This document shows positions 1 through 11,264 of a stretch of DNA of 64,000 nt, piece after piece (the stretch's first letter is position 1; each line of letters opens with the position of its first letter). The DNA lies in contig NC_134465.1 in the NCBI RefSeq assembly GCF_047948215.1, forward strand, positions 20,480,022-20,544,021. The letters are read 5' to 3'. Source of the stretch: Lycorma delicatula (lineage: Eukaryota > Arthropoda > Insecta > Hemiptera > Fulgoridae). Below the pieces are notes generated by a model. The model was given only the letters and a program-made list of their open reading frames with translations. It was not told where the DNA came from and searched no databases. Position numbers and translations under genes: made by a program.

Positions 1-814
1 ATAATTACAAACATATACATGTTGAAAATATGGGAGAGAGTGAGCTCATACGTGAGATAAATGAAAGAAAGTATATTTATATATATATATATATATGTAT
101 TTTTAGGGGGAGATATATTTTTTAATGAAATGCAGTCTATTGATCTGTCACTGGATTTCATATAACCTCGTTTTAACTACACAGTCTACTATGTTTTACA
201 GAATTCATTCATTTTGTTCGATTCAATTCCCTTCTAATGAATCATTCAGCTTTTGAGTGCAGTATTTATAATGGCTGAATTCCCATTTTATTCTTATGCA
301 GTAACCGTTTGGAATACCAATGCCGGTTAATACATCGTATAAAATAGCAAAATGTTATATAATATAGTCGCACCTCAATTTATAATATGAAAATAGCACA
401 ATTTTTAATGTAAATTGTATTAGTATTATACGATGTATTTATTTACAATTCAGTACAATCTGATTTTCTGTTGCTTTAAATACAAATAACTTAAAAACTA
501 CGTAATCGATTTCAGGTAGTTTTTATCAGTAGATAAAAACTTATTCTAGAAGATATTACAGTACGCTTTATCACGCAACAATAGTTTTCTGAACATCAGA
601 ACAAAAATCAAACGACCATAAACAGAATTATCTTTTTTTATTAAGTTTTCTCCATCATTTCCGTAATTTCACTGCCGTATAAATCCAAAATCTTTTTCGT
701 TTATTCCTAATAACCGCGAAAACTATCGAACTAATTATTATATAATTTTAACGGTAGCTTTCTTATGACTCCCGGAATTTTTCCCACATTTTAAACCTTA
801 CCAATCTTACTACT
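1..814. other. AT-rich non-coding DNA, nothing recognised
   Basis: No ORF, RNA gene or repeat shared with the rest of the window was recognised. A short (TA)n run lies near position 80-96. Confidence 0.5.
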
Positions 815-1729
815 ACATACAAGGCTATTAAATAACGAGACTTAATACTGCTACAGAAGAACTGCGCATGCGCCAAATTCGTACCACCGACAGCAGTTGT
901 GTAGCGTGAAGCCTTCTCCTTCGATTGTTGCCACTCCAGTTTCTGTAGACATAGTAGTAGTCGTGGCCTTCGTTAGGGTAACATCTGTTTTTTTTTTTGT
1001 TTTGCCGAAAAAATTATGTGTTATATTACAGCAAAGAATTGTCGTGAAATTTCACGTGAAACTTGGAAAATTCGCTACTGAAACTTATCTTTTATTAAAA
1101 AAAAAAGTATATGGCAACGAATGTTTATCACGTGCGCGGGTTTTTGAGTAGTTTAAGCGTTTCCAAGATGGCCAAGAAGACGTTGAAGATGATGATCAAA
1201 GTTCAAACCGATGATGATTGTTTTTTTCCGATATTCGTGGGATTGTGTACCTTCACTGGGTTCCTGAAGGTCAAACTCTTAATTAATATTACCGCTTTGA
1301 GGTCCTTGCTTAACTCCGTGAAAAATAAGAAAAAAACGATCCGAATTGTGGAAAAACAAATCATAGGTTCTTCATAATGACAACCCACCGCATCGCATTG
1401 TGTGCCGAGACGTTTCTAGCCAAGTATAACATCCTAGTGTTAGACCATCCGCCTTATTACCATGTAACTTTTATTTGTTCCCCGAGGTCAAATCCGCATT
1501 AAAAGGAATAAGATTTCAGACCGTTGAAGCTTTGAAAAAAAAGCGGCTCGCGTCATGAAAGAGCTCACAGAAGAAGTCGTCCAGCACCGTTTTGTACAAT
1601 GGAAAATTCGCATGGAGCGTTGTAGAGATAGAGGAGTGTACATTGAAGGGGATAATAACTAAATATGTATAAATGTAAAGTAAAATATTTTATAGCATTA
1701 GTCTCGTTACTTAATAGCCACGTCTCGTA
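815..1729 (+). mobile_element. Internally deleted mariner-type DNA transposon
   Basis: This is a mariner element about 0.9 kb long, against about 1.3 kb for intact members. Its ends form imperfect inverted repeats: ggctattaaataacgagact near 823-842 pairs with agtctcgttacttaatagcc near 1700-1719. Between them lie the first and last parts of a mariner transposase. The middle, including the first catalytic Asp region, is missing. The shortened element with both ends kept looks like a non-autonomous deletion derivative. Confidence 0.85.
1029..1662 (+). pseudogene. mariner transposase relic
   Basis: Cut-and-paste transposases of this family bind the element ends with an N-terminal helix-turn-helix and cut with a DD34D domain. 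Translation from 1029 shows the HTH region, including KFHVKLGKFATET and YGNECLSRARVFE, then an in-frame TAG where the family has Trp, then FKRFQDGQEDVEDDD. The reading then jumps to the C-terminal half. There a frame contains HNDNPPHRIV, a remnant of the HDNAP catalytic motif, and the C-terminus reads VMKELTEEVVQH, QWKIRMERCRDRG and YIEGDN before the stop. There are several frameshifts and an internal deletion of some hundred codons, so it cannot be active. Confidence 0.88.
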
Positions 1730-2690
1730 AATAAAAAATAAAAAAGAAACGTAAAAATAAATAACCTAGAACTTCTTTTGCTGAATTTAATGCGGTGTCT
1801 ATATCGATTGAAATGTTCTATATCGACTTTTGTGTATGTCAATATCGATTTCTTCAAACAGCGGTTAAGTGTTTTTACTAAATTTATGTCTAATCTTGTG
1901 GCGATCCGTGAAGACTCGTATGAGGCGAGTAAATTACCATTCTGTCGATTTTTATATCCTGAAACAAGACTTTCCATCAGTAAGCCAAACGCGTAATTCG
2001 ATATTAATATTTTTAGAATCCCTATATTGGCGAGATCACAGATAAAAAGAAGAACTTCTTGGTTTACTAGAAGAAATTATGATCATAGATAACGTGAATC
2101 TAGACCGGTGCATTTTCAAAGACTTGAAGTCAAAATACGAAGTCAAAAGAAATCAAAAGTCAAAGTATTAATTTTAATTTTGATTTTTAATTTAATTTTT
2201 TTTATTAATGACTTCATATTTTAATATATATGCGGTTTTTAAATGTAATTTAAATTTAACATTTTGAACGTAAAAACAAATTTAGTTCTATTTCTGTTTT
2301 GATTTAATTGGAAAAGGATCTTTTAACGATTTTAAAATCTCAATTTTAATTTTAATTTGCGATTTGCAACGTAAAATTTGAAAACTTACAGAACAACTGA
2401 TGTTGCGAGGTACTCGCGAAAGCGCTCTTGCTTGGATTATGGAATAACTTAGGTGTCTATTTCCTAGGTGTCTATTCTATTTTATTTTATTAATTCTGTA
2501 CTCGGGTTGATCGGATCGATATAAAATTTAATTATGCATTTATTTCTGTGCACATAGAAATTTAAATTAAGCACTTTTGGACTATGGCATTTTTAAGCGG
2601 ACATTTTATTAAGTTATTATTTAATAATATTAAAAAATATTTTCTGTATTGACATTTTATTATTTATTCGGTTAAACCGAATACGGGTTT
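1730..2690. other. AT-rich non-coding DNA, nothing recognised
   Basis: Apart from simple AT-rich text with repeated attttaattttgattt-like phrases at about 2165-2200 and 2340-2360, I see no gene or known repeat. Confidence 0.5.
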
Positions 2691-2694
2691 TAAG

Positions 2695-2900
2695 CACGAT
2701 GTGCTTAAAAACAGTGTACCGTATTCTTGAATGCGATAAGTGTAGGGAATTAGATTACTTTCAGCTATTCTATTTGATTCATTTTTTTCGGTTCTTTTAT
2801 TTTACAGAAAACTTTAATCGTGGCCTTGAAATGATCCAGAAAAAATCTTCTGGAGCAGCACCACCATTACCACCAATTTTAGCTACGAGCCGCCACCGGT
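2695..2900 (-). repeat. hAT-like terminal fragment, copy 1
   Basis: It shares a diverged block with 35404-35592, including the phrases aaaactttaatcgtggcctt and accgtattcttgaa. On the minus strand it ends at 2900 with cggtggcggctcgt, close to the cagtggcggctcgt terminus of the second copy. Terminal motifs of the form CAGTGGCGGCTCG resemble hAT element ends. No other terminus and no transposase were found, so the superfamily is tentative. Confidence 0.45.
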
Positions 2901-2913
2901 TATAAGTAGTTTT

Positions 2914-3058
2914 TCTTTTTTGTTTAACCTCCGGGTCGACCGTTAGGTATTGCTTCAAAGGATGAGATGAGTGATTTGTAGCGTGTGTGAAAATGTCATG
3001 CCTGACCGGGATTCGAACTCGGGACCTCCGGATGATAGGCCGAGATGATACCACTTAA
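2914..3058 (-). repeat. tRNA-derived SINE, family B
   Basis: On the minus strand the head has a B-box-like GTTCGAATCCCGG next to ggtcc, followed by a tail through caatacctaacgg and ggaggttaaa. Related copies are at 6961, 17462, 20868 and 56736. This is a pol III-derived retroposon and not a tRNA gene, because the body continues past the head and no cloverleaf closes. Confidence 0.8.
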
Positions 3059-3064
3059 AGTTAT

Positions 3065-3945
3065 AAGTAGTTTAAGTAATAGCAAAATTACTTAGAATCT
3101 GGTGGAGAATTTAAGTGGTATTTAAAGCAAACTTTATTCTTATTTTGGTATTACTTTAAGATTGTATAAATTTTTTTTATTTAATTTCTTTAGGATTTTA
3201 ATTTACCCAAAATTGTTAATTTGCGTAAACGTTTTTTACACTTAATAATTATTTTTTTCCTAAAAAGCCAAATTTATAGCTCATTTTATGTACGATATTA
3301 TTAAACGAATATTTACGTTACGTTTATATAACATCTAGATATTTTAGATGTATTTATTTGTACTGGTAATCTGTCTACGTGTTACATAAACCAGACAGAA
3401 GTACCCCTAGAGCATTAAGTTGTGGTGACTAACTTCAGCCAACCGTCAAGGTATCCACAATACATCTCCGCTACACATTCATTACACAGAGTTCACTGTG
3501 AGAGAACGGTCGGTCGGTCTGTAACAGTCTGTAACTCCGTTTCAAATCATTAGTCCGTTAACCATTAGGGATACTTGCGGTTAACCTGTTCGATTACAAC
3601 CCTTGTTCAAATGTCAAGTTACCTTCATTAGACTCGCTGCTATTTATGAACTTCTAATGTATTGTACTAACATGTATTAACTCGGTGTTAATGCATGTCT
3701 GTATCAACATATACACACAGTAACTAAAATGTTGTAATCGGAAATTTTATAAACGCTTTTATTTTTGGAAGAGATTATAAAACCCGTATATGGAATTCAA
3801 TCTTTTAACCCGTGGTATCGTTCTTTTCTTTAACACTAAGATAATAAAAATGAAAATTTTTTGATAAAACTGTACTGTGAATTTTACTTCGTGCAGTATC
3901 TTTTGAAATGAAATTGTTGTAGAGAGTGTGATGTAACCAAAAAAT
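3065..3945. other. Non-coding DNA, nothing recognised
   Basis: No coding stretch was found. A moderately GC-richer piece at about 3400-3620 containing acggtcggtcggtctgtaacag has no counterpart elsewhere in the window. Confidence 0.45.
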
Positions 3946-4728
3946 GTGATGTGCACACCACATGACTTCCTTTTACGTCTATTAACTTACATAAACACAT
4001 TTTTAATAGTAACATAACATTTTATTTCACTAATAACTTCTACTTTTTTTCAAATTTTTGTTTTTTATTGTTATTACTGAATTATTATTTATCGTAAACT
4101 TTTTTTACAATCGCAGGTTAAAAAAATTATTAATAAATCAATATATTTAAATTAAAAAAAAGAAGTCAAATTCGAACTGATGTGTCTTCCCCTTGTAAGA
4201 TCAAAATATTTCATTAAAACTTTATTTGGCTATAACTGTGGAAACAATGTAAATAAGTACCACTCGCTTATGATATATCGTCGAAAAGCTCTCAATGAGG
4301 ACTTGTTACTACAGTTAAGAGAAAGTCAAAAATTTATTATTTTTTTTTAGATTTTGGACTTTTTTTAGACACTTTTGATCAAGTCGATTGCAATCGGATC
4401 AAAAATGTCTAAAAAAGCCGAAAATCCACAAAAAACATTGGATTTTGGACTTTCTCTTAACTGCAGTAATAAGCCCTCATTGAAAGCTTTTCAACGATAC
4501 ATCATAAGTGCTACTTATTTCCATTGGTTCTTCCAGAGTTACAGTGAAATAAAATTTTCATTAATAAAATATTTGGATCTTACAAGGGAAGGCACATCGG
4601 TTCAAATCAGACTTCATCTCCTTTTTTTAACTTTTTTGTAATTTAAATATATTGATTTATTAATAATTATTAACCTCTGATTGTAAAAAAAAAAATTAAC
4701 AATAAATAAATTCAATAAAACAATACAA

Positions 4729-4773
<45 letters not shown>

Positions 4774-4860
4774 AAATATATATATATATATATAAAAAAA
4801 AACAAAAACAGAAGTTATTAGTAAAATAACATTTTATGTACTTTTAATTTCAATTCAAAA
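3945..4860. repeat. Head-to-head inverted pair of family C
   Basis: From 3945 to 4380 the family C repeat runs on the minus strand, starting at its terminal motif catgacttccttttac. From 4397 to about 4860 the same sequence runs on the plus strand. The arms meet at agacacttttgatc and gatcaaaaatgtct around a 16-base spacer at 4381-4396. Both copies therefore lack the family's other end. The plus arm contains a (TA)n tract at about 4733-4792. The arms are several hundred bases long and clearly diverged from each other. Confidence 0.8.
4733..4792. repeat. (TA)n microsatellite
   Basis: Two runs of TA dinucleotides are separated by acataaaa, inside the tail of a family C arm. Confidence 0.95.
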
Positions 4861-4864
4861 AATT

Positions 4865-5020
4865 TTATAATCAGAGGAATTATTAATAAATCAGTATATT
4901 TAAGTTAAAAAAAGTAAAAAAATATATATGTGTATGAAGTCGGATTCGAACCGATGTGTGCGTGGTTACGGATCCGACACGTTCTCACTTACACCACATA
5001 TCTATTTGAGCGACAGGACA
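4865..5020 (-). repeat. tRNA-like head fused to a family C tail
   Basis: On the minus strand a tRNA-like segment (about 4936-5015) has an A-box-like TGGTGTAAGTGAG and a perfect B-box GGTTCGAATCC. It continues into the tail typical of family C (ttgatttattaat and cctctgatt). Other C copies have only the B-box portion. This suggests that part of C descends from a tRNA-headed SINE. Confidence 0.6.
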
Positions 5021-6582
5021 CAGAATTAATATATAAACTAATATAAAATGCTAAGGAAATTTTTAGGGCCGTTTTTCATTAGTATAATTGAATATTGCGT
5101 GTTAATATTTTTTTATGAAGACACGTAAACAGTGTACTATTCACACACGCAATATGGTTCAAATCGGTGTCCCGAAACCCGTGCCTTCCCCTTGTTAGTT
5201 ACACTAATATGGATATTAAGTGCCTTATACTGATTTAAATCGTTATAGAAAAGGTCACTGTAGTTATTTACTTTCGGAATTAGAAAGAATTTGCATACGA
5301 AAAACAATTTTGTTTTAAACATTAAGCATGACCTTAGTATAATTGACTTACATTTATTTAAACAGGAATAAAGGGAGTTTTACTCTATCCTAACATTTCA
5401 GGTAAGATTGTTGAATTAGTAATCGTATAAATATTTGACGTTAATAAAAAACTAATATTTCAGCAATTGTATATCTGTCCACTTTATTAATGAATTGGAG
5501 GATCGTATCTCACTTTCAAATAAAATAAGTTTAAATGAAGTGCAGCAAAAAATGTGCATATGTAATTTAATAGGCGTACAAGGAAGTCATGTTGTGTCCA
5601 CATGAAAGTTTTTGTTTTAGTAAAACAGATTAGAAGTAGGATAGACATTAGACAGATTAGATTAGAAATAAAACAGTACCTTCTTAGATCTATCTAAGAA
5701 GTGATACCGTAGTTTGGCATTTTAGCAGGTTTCTAGGTAGGAAGAAAATTCTGTGCCGGTGTACATCTATAGTGACTTCGTACCCGTGAAACCACGCAAG
5801 TTCCAAAAACGCAGTAATGTAAAACAAAATCAAAAATCTTTACCCAGATTCAATGGGACTCTAGCAAAACAACCACCAATCACGTCAGAAAAGGAGGATT
5901 GAAAAATAATTTAAGATTCCTGAATAAAAAAGGGTTGGATCTATCCACAAATAGAACGTGAAGTGAGACAAACTAAACCGATCAAAGTAGTGGTTCAAGA
6001 CACCTCCGGGTGTTTCATTCCCGCTCAAAATCTGAGATCTTTAACCAGGCCGTATTTTTTATCAAGGATTAATCAACTTAAATAATGTTACAACGAATTG
6101 CTTTGCGATAAGATAATCACGGTTCAGTTTTAGGTTTCCTTAAGGAGAAGTCATAACATCCGCCAGAATTTTATTATGGATCCAGCTGAATTATAAACCT
6201 AACTTTTCATACTTTCTTGAAGAACGGTTTCTACCAAAATATTAGTACATTTATTCTAACACAACTAAGAATAACTAATTTGACTTGTTCGTTGGTAGTT
6301 CACATTTAACCAGTACAGTTTTTATTTTATGTTATATGTTGTTTCAGTCCTTTTAAGTTTCTTTATAAGTAAATGACCTACCTGTTTGCCCTTTGTAAAA
6401 AAGTAAGTTTTTAGTTTTATTCACTTGAAACCTCTTTCTTATATTTTATGGTGTCAGATTTGTTAAGTTCTACCCTAGTTTGAATCTTCTAGATTATTTT
6501 ATATTATGCGAATATTGTTTTAACAAAACACTATAATAGTGTTTATTATTTGAGTGAATAATAGGATATTTAGATTTGTTGT
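5020..6582. other. Non-coding DNA with a family C end fragment
   Basis: Nothing coding was recognised. A small terminal fragment of family C lies at 5551-5612 (tacaaggaagtcatg). A short perfect hairpin, cttcttagat and atctaagaag, is at 5681-5702. Confidence 0.5.
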
Positions 6583-6850
6583 TTCCACCGGCGTCTTCCC
6601 AAATCAGCTGATTTGGAAGTCGACAGTTCATGCGTATAAGTCCTAGTAAAGTCAGTTAATTTTACACGGATTTGAATACTAGATCGTGGATGCCGGTGTT
6701 CTTTCGTGGTTGCGTTTCAGGTAACCACACATCTCAGGAACGGTCGAACTGAGACTGTAAAAGACTACACTTATACATATCATCCTCATTCATCCTGTGA
6801 AGGATTATCTGAAAGGTAATTACAGGAGGCTAAACGGGGAAAAAGAAAGA
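6583..6850 (+). repeat. tRNA-derived SINE, family A
   Basis: The sequence runs from a head with cgtcttcccaaatcagctga through taccggtgttcttt-type and aaccacacatctcagg text to ggaggctaaacgggg and an A-rich end. Five further copies are at 18571, 48331, 52345, 60378 and 62690. The first bases of the head are missing compared with the copies at 48331 and 62690. Confidence 0.8.
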
Positions 6851-6960
6851 AGAAAGATTTATTGTTTCGTGTAGGGGAACGTTTACTTTATTAAATATTG
6901 TCATGTTTAGTTTGTCTATAAAATTGTTTTTAACCTTTATGTGGCTCTAGTATGTATTTG

Positions 6961-7108
6961 TAGCCGGCCTCAGTGATAGCGTCTCGGCCTTTCATCTAGA
7001 GGTCACAGGTACGTATCCCGGTCAGGCATAGGATTTCTACAATATTTTCATTTCATCTCATCCTGTGAAGCGATACCTGCCGGTGATCCTGGAGGCTAAA
7101 AAAAAGGT
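6961..7108 (+). repeat. tRNA-derived SINE, family B
   Basis: The head tagccggcctcagtgatagc is followed by a decayed B box (ggtacgtatcccgg), then catttcatctcatcctgtga and the A-rich end after ggaggcta. It lies only 110 bases after a family A SINE in the same orientation. Confidence 0.8.
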
Positions 7109-7109
7109 A

Positions 7110-7800
7110 TAATTAATATTAAGTATTTATTTGTAAAAACGTTCATCTATAATAAATATTTTAACGTATTAAATACTTTAACTTTAAACTACTTGAATAA
7201 ATTGTAAACTCGCTTAGCGGAGAAGTTGACCTTCCGGTTTAAACTTCGACAAACAAAATAAATAAAACAATCAATCATCCTCACTTCCTTTTTCTTTTCG
7301 TTGGAAGATTAAGTGGTTGAAGAGATGACCATGTTTTAACTTTATAACTTTACCCGCTAAAATGAAGACACTCAATCAATCAATCTGTTTTCTCCTTCAT
7401 TCTTTCTCGTTCTATCGTTGCCGTCTAGATTATGGAATTTATTGCCTGACAATATAATCCTTTCTTCGACAAGAAGAATTTGAAGCACGATTATAAAACT
7501 TTCCCTTATTTAAGTCGCTAAAGGCATTTTCATCTTTTATTAAAACAGTTACTTATATTATTTTGTTTATATTTTAGTGCCGTGCAATCGAACGAGTAGG
7601 AAAATGCTAAACCCTTTTGTGAATTGAACACATGATCGGTTGTATTTACAGTTATTAATTTCGATATTTGTGATATAAATTTATTCAATTTTTAAAATTA
7701 ATTTAAAATTATTTTAATTAATGCAAAATTTTGTCCTCAATTTTTATATTTCTTTATTTTTGACTCCTTTAAATCCAAAAATAATAAAACTTTTGTTATA
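7110..7800. other. AT-rich non-coding DNA, nothing recognised
   Basis: No repeat or coding similarity was recognised. Confidence 0.45.
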
Positions 7801-8564
7801 AAATTATATTTTTTTTTTTTTTTTTTTTTTGTCTTCAGTCATTTGACTGGTTTGATGCAGCTCTCCAAGATTCCCTATCTAGTGCTAGTCGTTTCATTTC
7901 AGTATACCCTCTACATCCTACATCCCCAACAATTTGTTTTACATACTCCAAACGTGGCCTGCCTACACAATTTTTCCCTTCTACCTGTCCTTCCAATATT
8001 AAAGCGACTATTCCAGGATGCCTTAGTATGTGGCCTATAAGTCTGTCTCTTCTTTTAACTATATTTTTCCAAATGCTTCTTTCTTCGTCTATTTGCCGCA
8101 ATACCTCTTCATTTGTCACTTTATCCACCCATCTGATTTTTAACATTCTCCTATAGCACCGCATTTCAAAAGCTTCTAATCTTTTCTTCTCAGATACTCC
8201 GATCGTCCAAGTTTCACTTCCATATAAAGCGACACTCCAAACATACACTTTCAAAAATCTTTTCCTGACATTTAAATTAATTTTTGATGTAAACAAATTA
8301 TATTTCTTACTGAAGGCTCGTTTAGCTTGTGCTATTCGGCATTTTATATCGCTCCTGCTTCGTCCATCTTTAGTAATTTTACTTCCCAAATAACAAAATT
8401 CTTCTACCTCCATAATCTTTTCTCCTCCTATTTTCACATTCAGCGGTCCATCTTTGTTATTTCTACTACATTTCATTACTTTTGTTTTGTTCTTGTTTAT
8501 TTTCACGCGATAGTCCTTGCGTAGGACTTCATCTATGCCGTTCATTGTTTCTTCTAAATTATAT
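7801..8564 (-). mobile_element. 5'-truncated non-LTR retrotransposon (LINE)
   Basis: On the minus strand the insertion runs from about 8556 to an A-tail of about 22 bases at 7809-7830. A 9-bp sequence, aaattatat, is present at 7801-7809 and 8556-8564, which is a candidate target-site duplication. Severe 5' truncation with a poly(A) tail is the usual product of target-primed reverse transcription. A second, more decayed but longer copy is at 43078-44035. Confidence 0.85.
7835..8545 (-). CDS. C-terminal part of LINE reverse transcriptase protein
   Basis: This open frame of 236 codons is uninterrupted but is only the C-terminal quarter or so of a LINE polyprotein. It lies downstream of the catalytic FADD box. 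Recognisable landmarks of endonuclease/reverse-transcriptase LINEs are FCYLGSKITKDGRS (residues about 51-64), SVALYGSETWT (103-113), LEAFEMRCYRRMLKIRW (121-138), RLIGHILRH (166-174) and GRPRLEYV (190-198), ending just before the A-tail. The first Met is not a real initiator: the homologous copy at 43 kb reads straight through it. The intact frame suggests a recent insertion, but without the palm domain it has no polymerase function. The clade (RTE or a related one) is uncertain. Confidence 0.85.
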   Translation of the reverse strand: MNGIDEVLRKDYRVKINKNKTKVMKCSRNNKDGPLNVKIGGEKIMEVEEFCYLGSKITKDGRSRSDIKCRIAQAKRAFSKKYNLFTSKINLNVRKRFLKVYVWSVALYGSETWTIGVSEKKRLEAFEMRCYRRMLKIRWVDKVTNEEVLRQIDEERSIWKNIVKRRDRLIGHILRHPGIVALILEGQVEGKNCVGRPRLEYVKQIVGDVGCRGYTEMKRLALDRESWRAASNQSND

Positions 8565-8569
8565 ATACG

Positions 8570-9408
8570 TAGTGAAACACTAGAAGTTATCTTAAATCTG
8601 ACACTAATTACCTAAAAGTGATTGAGGTTATATCCGTTCTTGCTTTTGTGTTATGTACGTTGTGGAAAAAGTAAATTAAACAACGAGTATAATAATCAGT
8701 ATTAAGTGTTTGAAGTGAATTTACATTAGAAGCAATAGATTCAAAACATTAATATAGGGACAACATTTTCCTATCGATCAGACCAGGTGAAAAAGATTCC
8801 TAAGCCTAATTACCAATTTTGAGCTGTCCGAATGGATATAGTAAAAATGGCCTACTGCATATCAACTGTGTATTCTCGTTCTTAGGTTGTAACTATTATA
8901 CTCTTCAATTTATCGAACAATGTATTAAACAAAAGTTTTAGAACGGAATGTTTTACACAAAAAAATTCTAGTAACATTTTCATAAGATAAACGTGTGAAT
9001 GATCTGCTACTTAATCAAAAAACAGAAACAATTTTTTTATCTTAATTAAATTTTTTGAAATTCCTTTTCAAATAATGAAATCAAAGGTTATAACGATCAG
9101 TAAAATACATATTATTTTTTATAACTTTACCAAGTTTAACGTAAAAATCGTTTTTGTTAAATTTTTACCAATATTTATTTATATTGATATGACTCATTTT
9201 ACAAACTTTACGCTCAGAAATTTCAGTCAAAAATTAAAGTTTACCTATTACCATCCAAAAGTAAATATTTTTCCCGACTATTGCTGTTGTCTAATATTTA
9301 ATTTCGTAAAATTGTAGTAAGTTACGATTGGATTTTTGTACTTAGTGAAAATTCCAAAATACGTTTTTTGAAATTAAATTATTTTAAAATTATTAATATC
9401 TAAAAACC
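8570..9408. other. AT-rich non-coding DNA, nothing recognised
   Basis: The ORF of 80 codons at 9075-9317 has only AT-driven composition, and I see no domain. Nothing else was found. Confidence 0.45.
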
Positions 9409-10047
9409 TGATCTGGACACCGCATGACTTCCTTTTACGCCTGTTAAATTACATATATTTTTTATTACATTTTTTTTGACTGTTATTATTGAATCATTAT
9501 TTATTGTAAAAGTTTTTTTAACAATCAGAGGTTAATAATTATTAATAAATAAATATATTTAAATTAAAAAGAAGTTAAAAAAAATGAAGTAGATTCGAAC
9601 CGATGTATCTTCCCCTTTTAAGATCCAAATCTTTCATTAATTAAACTTTTATTGAGCTACAAATCGAACCGATGAAATTAAGTATCGCTTGCGATATATC
9701 GTTGAAAAGCTCTCGATGAGAACTTATTACTCCAGTTAAGAAAAAGGTCAAAAGTCCAAATTTTATGGATTTTAGGCTTTTTTCGACACGTTTGGTCCAG
9801 TCGATTGCAATTAAAAATCGAGGTGCACAGCTAGATGTTGCGACAGTCCTAAATCCAAAATTTCAACGTTTGACGACGAATCATTTTTGAGTTATCCGAG
9901 ATGCATACGTAAATACAGACGTCACGCCGAAACTAGTTAAAATGGATTCAGGGATGGTCAAAATGGATATTTCCATTGAAATCCGAAAACCGAAATTTTT
10001 CTGTTCTATTATTATCGTTTTTTACTTCCTTGTAAGAAGTACAAGTA
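9409..10047 (-). repeat. Family C element
   Basis: On the minus strand it reads from acttccttacaagga-like text at the 10047 end to the terminal catgcggtgtccagat at 9409. Internal landmarks are aagctctcgatgag, the B-box-like cggttcgaatctac and the ttgatttattaat-type tail. It has no ORF. It is shorter than the copy at 52697. Confidence 0.8.
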
Positions 10048-10049
10048 AG

Positions 10050-10985
10050 TAAAAAATAATGTATTTTGCTACAGATCTTATTACATTCATAAATAATCAA
10101 CTTAAAATATATTCGCATAGCTATTTTTTGAATTTAGTTTTTACACGCAGGCCTTTCATAAACAAATTTGAAAGTACTTCGACCTGAGAGCATTATACCT
10201 TAATTTATTACTCCTAAATATTATAGATTCTTTTGAATTTACCACAATTTACTCCTTTGTTTATCGCGCGCGCGTGTTGAAATGCTACCTCATATCTCTC
10301 CGCATAGTCGGTACATAGAGCGCTACTGTTTATTGCACTAGCTCGTTTATTTATAGTCTGGTCGGAATGTGTCAAAGACGTTTCTGCGTATAATTTTTCA
10401 TTCTATATTTTTGACAAGAATGATTTTTTCTGTAAAATCAATACTTAACTGCTTGCAGTCGAAAGATTTAAAACAAAATACGGTTCTTAAATTTTATTTT
10501 GTTTATAAACAAATGGTAGTGAGGTAACTTCGCTAGCGGTAACTTGGAAACAAAGCGTTTCCAAGCCTATTTTTATATGAATTTATTTCATTATTTTCAC
10601 CAATAGAACATGTCCTGAAAGTTTCTTCTTGGAGTACTCCGTATATTAAAAAAATAAAAATATTTTTTTTTTTATTATGTACAACAGAAAGTACGACATG
10701 ATGTTACATGAACCCATCACCTTTTGTAACACTATGATACACGCTACAGCATTTCCACTATTATAACAGTATATATATTAAATAATTACATGTATAACAT
10801 TATTTGCTACACTATGAATCACTTCAGTCGTCATTTCTTCCCCCATTTAAAAATCATGTCGCAATTAAATGTTGAATTATCTATTCCATTAACTCTCAAA
10901 CGTTTTCGCCATCGCCGACGTTGAGAATCAAAAGTTTTCTAGCTCCCCAAAATTTTTAAACTTAACATCTATTAAAAATAATAAC
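10050..10985. other. Non-coding DNA, nothing recognised
   Basis: A short alternating gcgcgcgcg run is at about 10266. No gene or shared repeat was recognised. Confidence 0.45.
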
Positions 10986-10988
10986 TGC

Positions 10989-11027
10989 AATTGCTGTTTT
11001 TAAGATGCGCTCTTAAAAACAGCAATT
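10989..11027. repeat. Perfect 17-bp-arm hairpin
   Basis: Left arm aattgctgtttttaaga (10989-11005), loop tgcgc, right arm tcttaaaaacagcaatt (11011-11027). Confidence 0.95.
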
Positions 11028-11062
11028 AAAGGGCTGAGATCTAGTTTTAACGACAAAAAGTT

Positions 11063-11264
11063 AGATCTTTAACGTAGCATTGCAATTTTTGGATTTTTTC
11101 ATTTCGTGCCGACATATTGAAATCGTTAATGATTAAGACTGTAACATGATCTTGCGTTAAGCTAAGAGCGGGTGATTCATGATTTAGTTTCAATCTTTAA
11201 AGATTTCAATATCTCGGGTCAAAATGAACAAAAGCCAAAAACTGCAACGCTATGTTAAAGATCT
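11063..11264. repeat. Foldback repeat, arms about 62 bp
   Basis: The left arm at 11063-11124 (agatctttaacgtagc through atattgaaatc) matches the reverse complement of 11202-11264 at roughly four of five positions, with a spacer of about 77 bases. It lies just after the smaller hairpin at 10989, so it could be the core of a foldback transposon or a hairpin transcript. Confidence 0.75.

Noticed and set aside
2995..3058. tRNA gene suggested by the B-box GTTCGAATCCCGG (also at 6961, 17560, 20930 and 56760)
   Set aside because: The boxes belong to repeated SINE heads followed by a shared non-tRNA tail; no closed cloverleaf with an acceptor stem could be drawn.
4614..4805. ORFs with Ile-Tyr repeats (also at 12739, 36132 and 59697)
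   Set aside because: They are translations of TA microsatellites.
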